Part shown: positions 32,442 through 39,709 of the stretch, piece after piece
Layout of the letters: every line of letters starts with the position of its first letter
Position numbering within the stretch: position 1 is the stretch's first letter
From: Paracoccaceae bacterium
GTDB lineage: Bacteria; Pseudomonadota; Alphaproteobacteria; Rhodobacterales; Rhodobacteraceae
Reading direction: 5' to 3'
Assembly: GCA_028284605.1 (NCBI GenBank)
Contig: JANQRL010000025.1
Coordinates: forward strand, 1 to 56,020
DNA length: 56,020 bases
Program-made: the position numbers and the translations under genes
Notes under the pieces: generated by a model
Database searches by the model: none
Told to the model about the DNA's origin: nothing
Seen by the model: the letters and a program-made list of their open reading frames with translations, nothing else

Positions 32442-34364
32442 ATGGCCAAAGTCATCGGGATCGACCTCGGCACCACCAATAGCTGCGTTGCCATCATGGA
32501 CGGCAGCCAGGCCCGGGTGATCGAGAATGCCGAGGGCGCGCGCACGACGCCATCCGTCGTCGCCTTCACCGACACCGAACGCCTGGTCGGCCAGCCGGCC
32601 AAGCGCCAGGCCGTCACCAATCCGGACAACACGATCTTCGCCGTCAAGCGCCTGATCGGGCGTCGCGTGGACGATGCCGAAGTGACCAAGGACAAGGCGA
32701 TCGTGCCTTACGAGATCATCGATGGCGGCAATGGCGATGCCTGGGTCGAGGCGAAGGGTGAGAAGTACTCGCCATCCCAGATTTCCGCCTTCATCCTCCA
32801 GAAGATGAAGGAAACCGCCGAGTCCTATCTCGGCGAGGATGTCGCCCAGGCGGTCATCACGGTCCCGGCCTATTTCAACGACGCCCAGCGCCAGGCCACC
32901 AAGGATGCCGGCAAGATCGCCGGGCTCGAAGTGCTGCGCATCATCAACGAGCCGACCGCCGCGGCGCTGGCCTACGGGCTCGACAAGAAGGATTCGAAGA
33001 CCATCGCCGTCTACGACCTCGGCGGCGGCACCTTCGACGTGACCATCCTGGAGATCGACGACGGCCTCTTCGAGGTGAAGTCCACCAACGGGGACACCTT
33101 CCTCGGCGGGGAAGACTTCGACATGCGGATCGTCAACTACCTCGCTGACGAGTTCAAGAAAGAGCACGGCGTCGACCTGACCAAGGACAAGATGGCGCTG
33201 CAACGGCTCAAGGAAGCCGCCGAGAAGGCCAAGATCGAACTCAGCTCCTCGACCCAGACCGAGATCAACCAGCCGTTTATCTCGATGGACCCCCATGGCG
33301 GTCAGCCGCTGCATATGGTGATGAAGCTGACCCGGGCGAAGCTCGAAAGCCTCGTCGGCGATCTCATCAAAGCGTCGATGAAGCCGTGCCAGGCGGCGCT
33401 GAAGGATGCGGGGCTCTCGACCTCCGATATCGACGAGGTGGTGCTGGTCGGCGGGATGACCCGGATGCCGAAGGTCATCGAAGAGGTGACGAAGTTCTTC
33501 GGCAAGGAGCCGCACAAGGGCGTGAACCCGGACGAGGTCGTCGCCATGGGCGCCGCCATTCAGGCCGGTGTGCTTCAGGGCGACGTCAAGGACGTGGTCC
33601 TGCTCGACGTCACGCCGCTGTCGCTGGGGATCGAGACGCTGGGCGGGGTTTTCACCCGGCTGATCGACCGCAACACCACGATCCCGACCAAGAAGTCGCA
33701 GATCTTCTCCACCGCCGAGGACAACCAGAACGCGGTGACGATCCGGGTCTTCCAGGGCGAGCGCGAGATGGCCACGGACAACAAGCTCCTCGGCCAGTTC
33801 AACCTGGAGGACATTCCGCCGGCCCCGCGCGGGTTGCCGCAGATCGAGGTAACCTTCGACATCGACGCCAACGGCATCGTCTCCGTCTCGGCCAAGGACA
33901 AGGGCACCAACAAGGAGCAGAAGATCACCATTCAGGCTTCCGGCGGGCTCTCCGACGAGGACATCGAACAGATGGTCAAGGACGCCGAGGCCAATGCCGA
34001 GGCCGACAAGGAACGCCGGGAACTTGTCGAAGCTCGAAACCAGGCCGAAAGCCTCATTCATTCGACCGAGAAGTCGGTGGAAGAGCATGGCGACAAGGTC
34101 GATCCGACCACAATCGAGGCTATCGAACTGGCGATTGCCGCGTTGAAGGACGATCTCGAAGCCGAGGATGCGGGCAAGATCCGCGCCGGCATCCAGAACG
34201 TGACCGAGGCCGCGATGAAGCTCGGCGAGGCGATCTACAAGGCCAGCCAGGACGAGGCCGGGGATGAGGCGCCGGATGCCGATGGCGATGGCCCGACCAG
34301 CGTCGACGATGACATCGTCGATGCCGATTTCGAGGACCTTGACGACGACAAGCGCGCCTCCTGA
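32442..34364 (+). CDS. dnaK: Molecular chaperone DnaK (Hsp70)
   Basis: The 640-residue chaperone has the ATPase signatures [25 protein letters not shown] and [13 protein letters not shown], the linker [17 protein letters not shown], the substrate-binding domain ([14 protein letters not shown]) and an acidic disordered tail ending [15 protein letters not shown] cycles, driven by DnaJ and GrpE, let it bind and release unfolded proteins. The ATG at 32442 follows AAGAGGG. dnaJ is 68 bases downstream with a strong hairpin in between. The gene is full length and ordinary. Confidence 0.99.
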   Translation: MAKVIGIDLGTTNSCVAIMDGSQARVIENAEGARTTPSVVAFTDTERLVGQPAKRQAVTNPDNTIFAVKRLIGRRVDDAEVTKDKAIVPYEIIDGGNGDAWVEAKGEKYSPSQISAFILQKMKETAESYLGEDVAQAVITVPAYFNDAQRQATKDAGKIAGLEVLRIINEPTAAALAYGLDKKDSKTIAVYDLGGGTFDVTILEIDDGLFEVKSTNGDTFLGGEDFDMRIVNYLADEFKKEHGVDLTKDKMALQRLKEAAEKAKIELSSSTQTEINQPFISMDPHGGQPLHMVMKLTRAKLESLVGDLIKASMKPCQAALKDAGLSTSDIDEVVLVGGMTRMPKVIEEVTKFFGKEPHKGVNPDEVVAMGAAIQAGVLQGDVKDVVLLDVTPLSLGIETLGGVFTRLIDRNTTIPTKKSQIFSTAEDNQNAVTIRVFQGEREMATDNKLLGQFNLEDIPPAPRGLPQIEVTFDIDANGIVSVSAKDKGTNKEQKITIQASGGLSDEDIEQMVKDAEANAEADKERRELVEARNQAESLIHSTEKSVEEHGDKVDPTTIEAIELAIAALKDDLEAEDAGKIRAGIQNVTEAAMKLGEAIYKASQDEAGDEAPDADGDGPTSVDDDIVDADFEDLDDDKRAS

Positions 34365-34381
34365 CGCGCAAGGCATAGGGG

Positions 34382-34408
34382 ACCGGCCCGGCGGACCGGG
34401 CCGGTTTT
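34382..34408 (+). terminator. Hairpin with T run between dnaK and dnaJ
   Basis: ACCGGCCCGG (34382-34391) and CCGGGCCGGT (34396-34405) form a perfect 10-bp stem closed by CGGA and followed by TTTT. It starts 18 bases after the dnaK stop. It should end a share of transcripts or protect the dnaK mRNA 3' end, giving more DnaK than DnaJ. Confidence 0.8.
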
Positions 34409-34432
34409 CCGTTGCCGGAGGGACCAAGGACC

Positions 34433-35575
34433 ATGGCGAAACGCGACTATTACGACGTTCTCGGGGTCTCTCGCGGGGCCGGGGCCGACGAGATCAAGAA
34501 AGCCTATCGCCAGAAGGCCAAGGCGCTCCATCCCGACCGCAATTCCGACAATCCCGAGGCTGAGACCCAGTTCAAGGAGGCCAACGAGGCCTACGAGGTC
34601 CTCAAGGACGCCGAGAAGAAGGCGGCCTATGACCGGTTCGGCCATGCCGCTTTCGAGGGGGGTATGGGCGGCGGCGGGGGCGGCGGGTTCCGCGGCCAGG
34701 GGGATTTCGCCTCGGCCTTTTCGGATGTGTTCGACGACCTCTTCGGCGATTTCATGGGCGCCCGTCAGGCCGGCGGCCGGACCCGCGCCGCCCGCGGCAA
34801 CGACCTGCGCTACAATCTCCGGGTGACGCTGGAAGAGGCCTATGCGGGCCTCCATAAGACGATCACCGTTCCCACCTTGGTCACCTGTGACACCTGCAAC
34901 GGCACCGGGGCCGAGGGCGGCGCCGAGCCGGTGACCTGTCCGACCTGTTCGGGCATGGGCAAGGTGCGGGCGCAGCAGGGCTTCTTCACCGTCGAGCGGA
35001 CCTGCCCGACCTGCAACGGGCTGGGTCAGATCATCAAGAACCCCTGTTCGACTTGTCAGGGCGCGGGCCGGGTGGAGAAGGAGAAGGCGCTTTCGGTCAA
35101 CATCCCCGCCGGGGTCGAGACCGGCACCCGCATCCGGCTTGCCGGCGAGGGCGAGGCGGGGCTGCGTGGCGGTCCGGCGGGGGATCTCTACATTTTCATC
35201 GAGGTCCGCGAGCACGAACTTTTTCAGCGCGACAGCACCGATCTCTTCTGCCGGGTGCCCGTGTCGATGGCCGATGCCGCGCTTGGCGGCGATATCGAGG
35301 TGCCGACGATCGATGGCGGCCGCAGCCGGGTGAAGATCCCCGCCGGGAGCCAGTCCGGTCGGCAGATGCGGTTGCGCGGCAAGGGGATGCCGGCGCTGCG
35401 GGGCGGCGGCGAGGGGGACATGTTCATCGAGCTTGCGGTGGAGACCCCGGTGAACCTGACCTCGAAGCAGAAGGAGCTGTTGCGGGAGTTCGACAAGATC
35501 GGCGAAGAGAACAACCCGCAGAGCTCGTCGTTCTTCAAGTCGGTGAAGACGTTTTGGGATTCGATGAAGGGGTGA
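34433..35575 (+). CDS. dnaJ: Chaperone protein DnaJ (Hsp40)
   Basis: The 380-residue co-chaperone begins with a J domain ([23 protein letters not shown] in LHPDRNSDN). A Gly/Phe region ([17 protein letters not shown]) follows, then four zinc-binding CxxCxGxG repeats ([32 protein letters not shown]) and the C-terminal substrate domain. It stimulates DnaK ATPase and delivers substrates. The ATG at 34433 follows AAGGA. It is followed by an unusual repeat array rather than a plain terminator. Confidence 0.99.
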   Translation: MAKRDYYDVLGVSRGAGADEIKKAYRQKAKALHPDRNSDNPEAETQFKEANEAYEVLKDAEKKAAYDRFGHAAFEGGMGGGGGGGFRGQGDFASAFSDVFDDLFGDFMGARQAGGRTRAARGNDLRYNLRVTLEEAYAGLHKTITVPTLVTCDTCNGTGAEGGAEPVTCPTCSGMGKVRAQQGFFTVERTCPTCNGLGQIIKNPCSTCQGAGRVEKEKALSVNIPAGVETGTRIRLAGEGEAGLRGGPAGDLYIFIEVREHELFQRDSTDLFCRVPVSMADAALGGDIEVPTIDGGRSRVKIPAGSQSGRQMRLRGKGMPALRGGGEGDMFIELAVETPVNLTSKQKELLREFDKIGEENNPQSSSFFKSVKTFWDSMKG

Positions 35576-35584
35576 ACTGACGAA

Positions 35585-35622
35585 CTTCGCTGCGCGAAGC
35601 CAAGCGTCCAGTGGACGCTTGG
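35585..35622. terminator. Two adjacent hairpins directly after dnaJ
   Basis: CTTCGC and GCGAAG (35585-35599) pair around TGC. The next base begins a second hairpin whose 11-base arms, CCAAGCGTCCA and TGGACGCTTGG, surround one G (35600-35622). They start ten bases after the dnaJ stop. No T run follows, so mRNA 3'-end protection or factor-dependent ending is as likely as intrinsic termination. Confidence 0.6.
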
Positions 35623-35833
35623 GTCAGTTCACGGGCGTAGCCCAGAGATGTCTAGCGCAACGCAGACAGTCCAGTAGACGCTTGGGTCAGTTCGCGGGCG
35701 GCGCCCAGGAAACCGGCCATAGGGACGAAGCTCGGCGGATCGTCCAGTGGACGAGCCGAGCGGCTCATGGGCGGAGCCCAGAGATGTCTAGCGCAACGCA
35801 GACAGTCAATTGGACGCTTGGGTCAGTTCACAG
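35606..35833. repeat. Direct and palindromic repeat array after dnaJ
   Basis: A 33-bp block (35639-35671) recurs exactly at 35775-35807, 136 bp later. Each is followed by a similar GACGCTTGGGTCAGTTC stretch, which also occurs a third time at 35615-35631. Four GTCCAGTGGAC-like palindromic cores lie at 35606, 35669, 35742 and 35805, spaced 63, 73 and 63 bp. The third is nested in a longer hairpin with GCTCGGC/GCCGAGC arms. No credible coding frame covers the 386-bp gap 35576-35961. It also contains a 9-bp-stem hairpin at 35886-35906. Confidence 0.85.
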
Positions 35834-35885
35834 GTCGAGCCCCGGAACACGCAGGACAATGAGACTGCCCTTCACCTCGGAGCCC

Positions 35886-35906
35886 CGATTCTTCGCAGAA
35901 GAATCG
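35886..35906. terminator. Hairpin upstream of radC
   Basis: CGATTCTTC and GAAGAATCG form a perfect 9-bp stem around GCA. It lies 55 bases before the radC start. It could close the preceding repeat region or sit in the radC leader. TTAACC and TCCTAAACC downstream make a slightly AT-richer stretch before the gene, but no firm promoter is visible. Confidence 0.5.
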
Positions 35907-35961
35907 TGCCCGCTCCCGCGGATTAACCTTTCCTAAACCACGGCACCGCCATCCTCGGGCC

Positions 35962-36726
35962 ATGAGAGACCGGTCTTTCGCCGAGGCCCAGTTGCCGCTG
36001 ATCGAGCCGGACGCGCCGGCGCCCGACGATGTCGGCCCGATGGGGTCCCGTGCGCCGTCCTATCTGCGCGATCACCGCAAACGGCTGCGCGAGCGGTTTC
36101 TCAGCGGTGGCGCCGATGCGATGCCGGACTACGAACTGCTCGAACTCGTCCTGTTTCGCGCCATCCCGCGCCAGGATGTCAAACCGCTCGCCCGGCGCCT
36201 GATCGAGCGGTTCGGGGATTTTAACGCGGTCCTGTCCGCCGCGCCCGCGCGTTTGGCGGAAACCCTCGGCGTCGGCGATGCGGTCATCACCGAGCTGAAG
36301 ATCGTCGAGGCCGCGGCGCAGCGGCTGTCCCGCGCCCGGGTGCTGCGCCGGCAGGTCGTGTCGGGCTGGGACGCGCTGATCGACTATTGCCACACGGTGA
36401 TGGCGCATCGGGATACCGAGCAGTTCCGCGTCCTCTATCTCGACCGCAAGAACGTGCTGATCGCGGATGAGGCCCAGGCCGAGGGCACGGTGGACCATGT
36501 GCCGGTCTATCCCCGCGAAGTGGTGAAACGGGCACTGGAGCTGAATGCCTCGGCGCTGATCCTGGTCCACAACCACCCGTCGGGCGACCCGACGCCCAGC
36601 GCGGAGGATATCGACATGACCCGGCAGATCGATGCGGCGGCCGGGGCGCTGTCGCTGACGCTCCACGACCATATCATCGTCGGCCGGTCGCGGGAGCTGA
36701 GTTTCCGGGCCGAGGGGCTGCTTTAG
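35962..36726 (+). CDS. radC: RadC/JAB-domain protein
   Basis: The 254-residue protein has an N-terminal helix-hairpin-helix region (YELLELVLFRAIPRQDVKPLARRLIERFGDF) and a C-terminal MPN/JAB domain with the metal motif ALILVHNHPSGDPTPSAEDIDMT. The fold is that of a zinc metallo-isopeptidase, but the activity of RadC is unknown and the old DNA-repair link to E. coli radC was withdrawn. The ATG at 35962 has little ribosome-binding sequence. The palindrome array at 36766 begins 39 bases after its stop. Confidence 0.93.
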   Translation: MRDRSFAEAQLPLIEPDAPAPDDVGPMGSRAPSYLRDHRKRLRERFLSGGADAMPDYELLELVLFRAIPRQDVKPLARRLIERFGDFNAVLSAAPARLAETLGVGDAVITELKIVEAAAQRLSRARVLRRQVVSGWDALIDYCHTVMAHRDTEQFRVLYLDRKNVLIADEAQAEGTVDHVPVYPREVVKRALELNASALILVHNHPSGDPTPSAEDIDMTRQIDAAAGALSLTLHDHIIVGRSRELSFRAEGLL

Positions 36727-36765
36727 GCGGGCAATCCTCGCCCAAACTGGTGGCGCCTTCAAAGG

Positions 36766-36855
36766 AAGCGCCGCCTGTGGCGCTTGGCAACGCCGCGTCG
36801 ACGCGGCGTGAAACGCGCTTGCGCAAGCGCGTCTTGCGGCCCGTCGACGGGCCGC
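36766..36855. repeat. Array of four ~20-bp palindromes (element copy 2, inverted)
   Basis: Four palindromes follow each other: 36766-36785 (AAGCGCC...GGCGCTT, P4-like), 36790-36809 (ACGCCGCGTCGACGCGGCGT, P3-like), 36813-36832 (ACGCGCTTGCGCAAGCGCGT, identical to P2) and 36836-36855 (GCGGCCCGTCGACGGGCCGC, P1-like). Spacers are 3-4 bp. The order is the reverse of P1-P4 at 72-162, so this is an inverted copy of the same element. It lies between the convergent ends of radC and the YggS-type gene. Confidence 0.9.
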
Positions 36856-36877
36856 CCTGCCCGATTAGCCTCCGGAA

Positions 36878-37540
36878 TCACCCCGGCGCGGCGGTCTCCC
36901 GCGCCCCGAAGATCGCCGAACCGACCCGGACATGGGTCGCGCCGAAGGCGATGGCCTCCTCGAAATCCCCGGACATGCCCATGGAGAGGCCGGCGAGGCC
37001 GTTGCGCTCGGCGATCTTGGCCAGAAGCGCGAAATGGAGCGACGGTGCTTCGTCGACAGGCGGCAGGCACATCAGCCCGACGACGGGCAGGTCGAGCGCC
37101 CGGGCCTCGGCGATGAAGCCATCGGCCTCCACCGGCAGCACCCCGGCCTTCTGTGGCTCCTCGCCGGTATTGACCTGGACGAAGAGGTCGGGGCTTTCGC
37201 CACGCTCCTGGGCCAGACGGGCCAGGGTCGTGGCGAGCTTCGGCCGGTCGAGGGAGTGGATCGCCGCGGCCATCTCCACCGCCTGCCGCGCCTTGTTGGT
37301 CTGGAGCGGCCCGATCAGATGGAGCGCGATCCCGTCGAACCGCTCGCGGAGCGGCGGCCAGCGCGTGGCGGCCTCCTGGACGCGATTCTCGCCGAAGACG
37401 CGGTGCCCGGCTTCGAGAATCTGAACCACGCGATCCTCGGGCTGTGTCTTGGAAACGGCAATCAGTGCGACCGATCCGGAGGGCCGACCGGCCTCCCGCG
37501 CGGCGGCAGCGATCCGGTCTCGAATCCCGGCAAGCGACAT
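36878..37540 (-). CDS. YggS-family PLP homeostasis protein
   Basis: The 220-residue protein has the alanine-racemase-like barrel of the YggS/PROSC family. The PLP lysine is in ALIAVSKTQPED, and GENRVQEAATRWPPL, HLIGPLQTNKAR, LFVQVNTGEEPQKAG and GLSMGMSGDFEEAIAFGATHVRVGSAIFG are all hallmarks. It binds pyridoxal phosphate and balances vitamin B6 and amino-acid pools without known catalysis. AGGAGG lies eight bases before the ATG. It is divergent from the porin. Confidence 0.96.
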   Translation of the reverse strand: MSLAGIRDRIAAAAREAGRPSGSVALIAVSKTQPEDRVVQILEAGHRVFGENRVQEAATRWPPLRERFDGIALHLIGPLQTNKARQAVEMAAAIHSLDRPKLATTLARLAQERGESPDLFVQVNTGEEPQKAGVLPVEADGFIAEARALDLPVVGLMCLPPVDEAPSLHFALLAKIAERNGLAGLSMGMSGDFEEAIAFGATHVRVGSAIFGARETAAPG

Positions 37541-37752
37541 CTCTAGCCTCCTGTCCCGAAACGATCTTTTGGCTTCTGTCCCGTCCTACCGCGTCGCATG
37601 GCCCCTGTCATCGGAGGATCGACCGCGACAAGCTGCCGCCATGTGTGTGGCACGCCTGCATCATTTCTGTGGCAGAGGCCGATGGCCCGGGGTGTTGCCC
37701 TTGTCTGTGCAGGGCGGAAGGCGCAAAGACAATCGCAATGCTAGGCAACCTG

Positions 37753-37768
37753 GCATTCTAGGGAATGC
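37753..37768. promoter_or_regulatory. Small inverted repeat in the porin leader
   Basis: GCATTC and GAATGC form 6-bp arms around TAGG, 17 bases before the porin start. It is probably a leader hairpin or a small operator. The 244-bp gap 37541-37784 otherwise holds the porin promoter, which I cannot place with confidence. Confidence 0.35.
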
Positions 37769-37784
37769 AACACGAGGGAAAAAT

Positions 37785-38894
37785 ATGAAACGCATCCTTC
37801 TTGCCTCGACCGCCCTGGCCATGTTGGCCGGCGCCGCGGCCGCGGAGATCACCTGGTCGGGCGAAGCCGTGCTCGGCTACAACGACGACGATCCCATCGG
37901 GCCCGATGACGACAATCAGGGCTTCTACTGGGAGCTGGATATCGATGTCGTTCTGTCGCAGACGCTTGACAATGGCCTGACCGCCGGTGCCGAGTTCGGC
38001 TTCGAAGTGGCCGACGACAACACCGGTCAGGTCTTCGAAGGCTCCGACTATGTCCTGTTCCTCGAATCCGACACCGCCAGCCTGTTCTTCGGCGACACGG
38101 CGTTCGCGGCAGAGACCCACTGGGATGCCGCCGGTGACATGGAATCCGATGGCTTCTCCGAGCAGGACGGCGAAGTCGTGATCCGCGGCGATCTGACCTT
38201 CGGCAATGTCGAGGGCTCGATCTCCTACGCGGTCACCGATGCGGATGGCGACATTATCGGCGACAACAGCTCCGACGATGTCGATCAGCTCTCGATCGCC
38301 GCCGTCGGCACCTTCGCGAACTTCACCGTGGGCTTCGCGTATCAGGAAGAGTCGATCGGCACGAATGGCGCCTATGATCCTTCCGTTGCCAATGGCGACT
38401 TCAACGAAGCCGAGATCTTCGGTATCTTCGCATCGACGAGCTTCGGCGGCGCGGACATCGCACTTGCCTATGCAAGCGATCAGACCAACGACGAAGATTC
38501 GCTGGGCATCGAAGTGGCCTATCCGGTCGGCCCGGTCACCCTGACCGGTTACTATGTGTCGGAGTCGGAAGCGGCCGGCGACAACTGGGGCATCAACGTG
38601 GCCTATGAAGAAGGCCCGGTCTCGGTCGAGCTGGACTATCAGGACGATCAGGGGACCGAGAAGGTCGGCCTCGAAGGCTCCTATGACGTGGGCAACGGCA
38701 TCGTGGTCCGCGCCGGCTACCTCACCGAGGACGCCACCGAGGATCGCTTCTACATCGCCGGTGAGTACGATCTGGGTGGCGGTGCTGAACTGCTGATCTC
38801 CTACGCCGAAGACGACAGCAATGTCGATGAAGACGAGATCGGCGATCCCGAGTACCAGCGCGGCACCACCGTCGAGGTGTCCTTCGAGTTCTGA
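37785..38894 (+). CDS. Outer-membrane porin (rhodobacterial type)
   Basis: The 369-residue protein has a signal peptide (MKRILLASTALAMLAGAAAA, cut before EITWSGEA). The mature chain is a run of alternating beta-strand-like segments and ends in SFEF with a C-terminal aromatic, as in trimeric porins of the Rhodobacter capsulatus type. Asp and Glu are extremely frequent while Lys is rare, typical of marine porins that select cations or face high salt. GAGGGA precedes the ATG. A strong terminator follows at 38921. Confidence 0.92.
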   Translation: MKRILLASTALAMLAGAAAAEITWSGEAVLGYNDDDPIGPDDDNQGFYWELDIDVVLSQTLDNGLTAGAEFGFEVADDNTGQVFEGSDYVLFLESDTASLFFGDTAFAAETHWDAAGDMESDGFSEQDGEVVIRGDLTFGNVEGSISYAVTDADGDIIGDNSSDDVDQLSIAAVGTFANFTVGFAYQEESIGTNGAYDPSVANGDFNEAEIFGIFASTSFGGADIALAYASDQTNDEDSLGIEVAYPVGPVTLTGYYVSESEAAGDNWGINVAYEEGPVSVELDYQDDQGTEKVGLEGSYDVGNGIVVRAGYLTEDATEDRFYIAGEYDLGGGAELLISYAEDDSNVDEDEIGDPEYQRGTTVEVSFEF

Positions 38895-38920
38895 TACCGG
38901 ACCCGATATCAAGCTATGTC

Positions 38921-38952
38921 AGAGCGGGCCCCCGGGCCCGCTCTTTCGTTTT
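38921..38952 (+). terminator. Rho-independent terminator of the porin gene
   Basis: AGAGCGGGCCC and GGGCCCGCTCT form an 11-bp GC-rich stem around CC, followed by TTCGTTTT. It lies 27 bases after the porin stop and is the clearest intrinsic terminator in the window. Confidence 0.9.
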
Positions 38953-39032
38953 GTGGAGCCGGCGGTGAGACTTGTGGGGCTCTGCCCGCTTCGCTACACC
39001 TGACGCCAAGGACGAAGGGACGGGGTGACGTC

Positions 39033-39521
39033 GTGCAGAGCTTCAAGAGGTTGATCCGGATCGCCTTAGCCGCCCCGGTCCTGGGGGCGCTCACGGCCTG
39101 CGGTGGCGGCAGCCTCGGCAGTATCGGATCGAACCCGTTCGGCAGCATCGGAAGCATCGGCTCGGGCCCCGGCGCGCGGGCCGAGGCCCCGGTTCGGCAG
39201 GCGGTGCGCACCCGCGGGGCCGAGAGCGTGGCTGTCAACCGCTATATCTGGAACGCCTCTCTCGATGTGCTGAGCTTCCTGCCGATCCAGTCCGTGGACC
39301 CCTTCACCGGGGTCATCGTCATGGGCTACGGCACGCCCCCCGGCGGCGGCCGCGCCTATCGCGCCACGGTGTTCGTCAGCGACCCGGCGCTTGACGCGCG
39401 TTCGCTGAACGTCGCGCTCGCCACCCGCTCGGGCCCGGTCGCGGCGGAAACCCAGCGCGCGGTGGAGGACGCGATCCTCTCCCGGGCGCGGGAATTGCGG
39501 ATCAACGACGGCGCTCTCTGA
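39033..39521 (+). CDS. DUF3576-type lipoprotein
   Basis: The 162-residue protein starts at a GTG and has a lipoprotein signal peptide with lipobox LTAC (Cys23), followed by a glycine/serine-rich linker (GGGSLGSIGSNPFGSIGSIGSG). The domain VNRYIWNASLDVLSFLPIQSVDPFTGVI and the terminal ILSRARELRI match DUF3576, an alphaproteobacterial family of unknown function usually found just before leuS. Here a TonB receptor gene separates it from leuS. It is probably anchored to the periplasmic face of the outer membrane. Confidence 0.85.
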   Translation: MQSFKRLIRIALAAPVLGALTACGGGSLGSIGSNPFGSIGSIGSGPGARAEAPVRQAVRTRGAESVAVNRYIWNASLDVLSFLPIQSVDPFTGVIVMGYGTPPGGGRAYRATVFVSDPALDARSLNVALATRSGPVAAETQRAVEDAILSRARELRINDGAL

Positions 39522-39584
39522 CCCCTGATCCGGGCGCCGATGCAACAGCCGGCTGCACCCTGACAGAGCGCATTCGATAATAGT

Positions 39585-39599
39585 TGACGAAAATTGTCG
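39585..39599. promoter_or_regulatory. Possible iron-responsive operator before the TonB receptor
   Basis: TGACGAAAATTGTCG is a near-palindrome of the form TGA-N9-TCG in an AT-richer stretch. It differs by one base from the iron-Rhodo-box pattern TGA-N9-TCA. It lies 111 bases before the receptor start and overlaps a TTGACG that could serve as a -35. Control by an Irr/RirA/Fur-type repressor would fit a TonB receptor, but this is an inference from a short match. Confidence 0.35.
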
Positions 39600-39709
39600 G
39601 GTGAGTTAGCCGCCTCAAGACGCGGCGTTTTTCCGCCCGCGATCCACTCTGAAACAGAACGCCAGCCCGATCCGAGCAAGCCGTCACTTACACGATCAAG
39701 GGGACGATC

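Noticed and set aside
32325-34427. A 700-codon open frame on the minus strand opposite dnaK
   Set aside because: It is the antisense shadow of dnaK, with low-complexity composition and no recognisable motif.
39511-39571. Terminator made of GCGCTCT and AGAGCGC arms after the DUF3576 gene
   Set aside because: The 47-base loop and the lack of a T run make it too weak to list.
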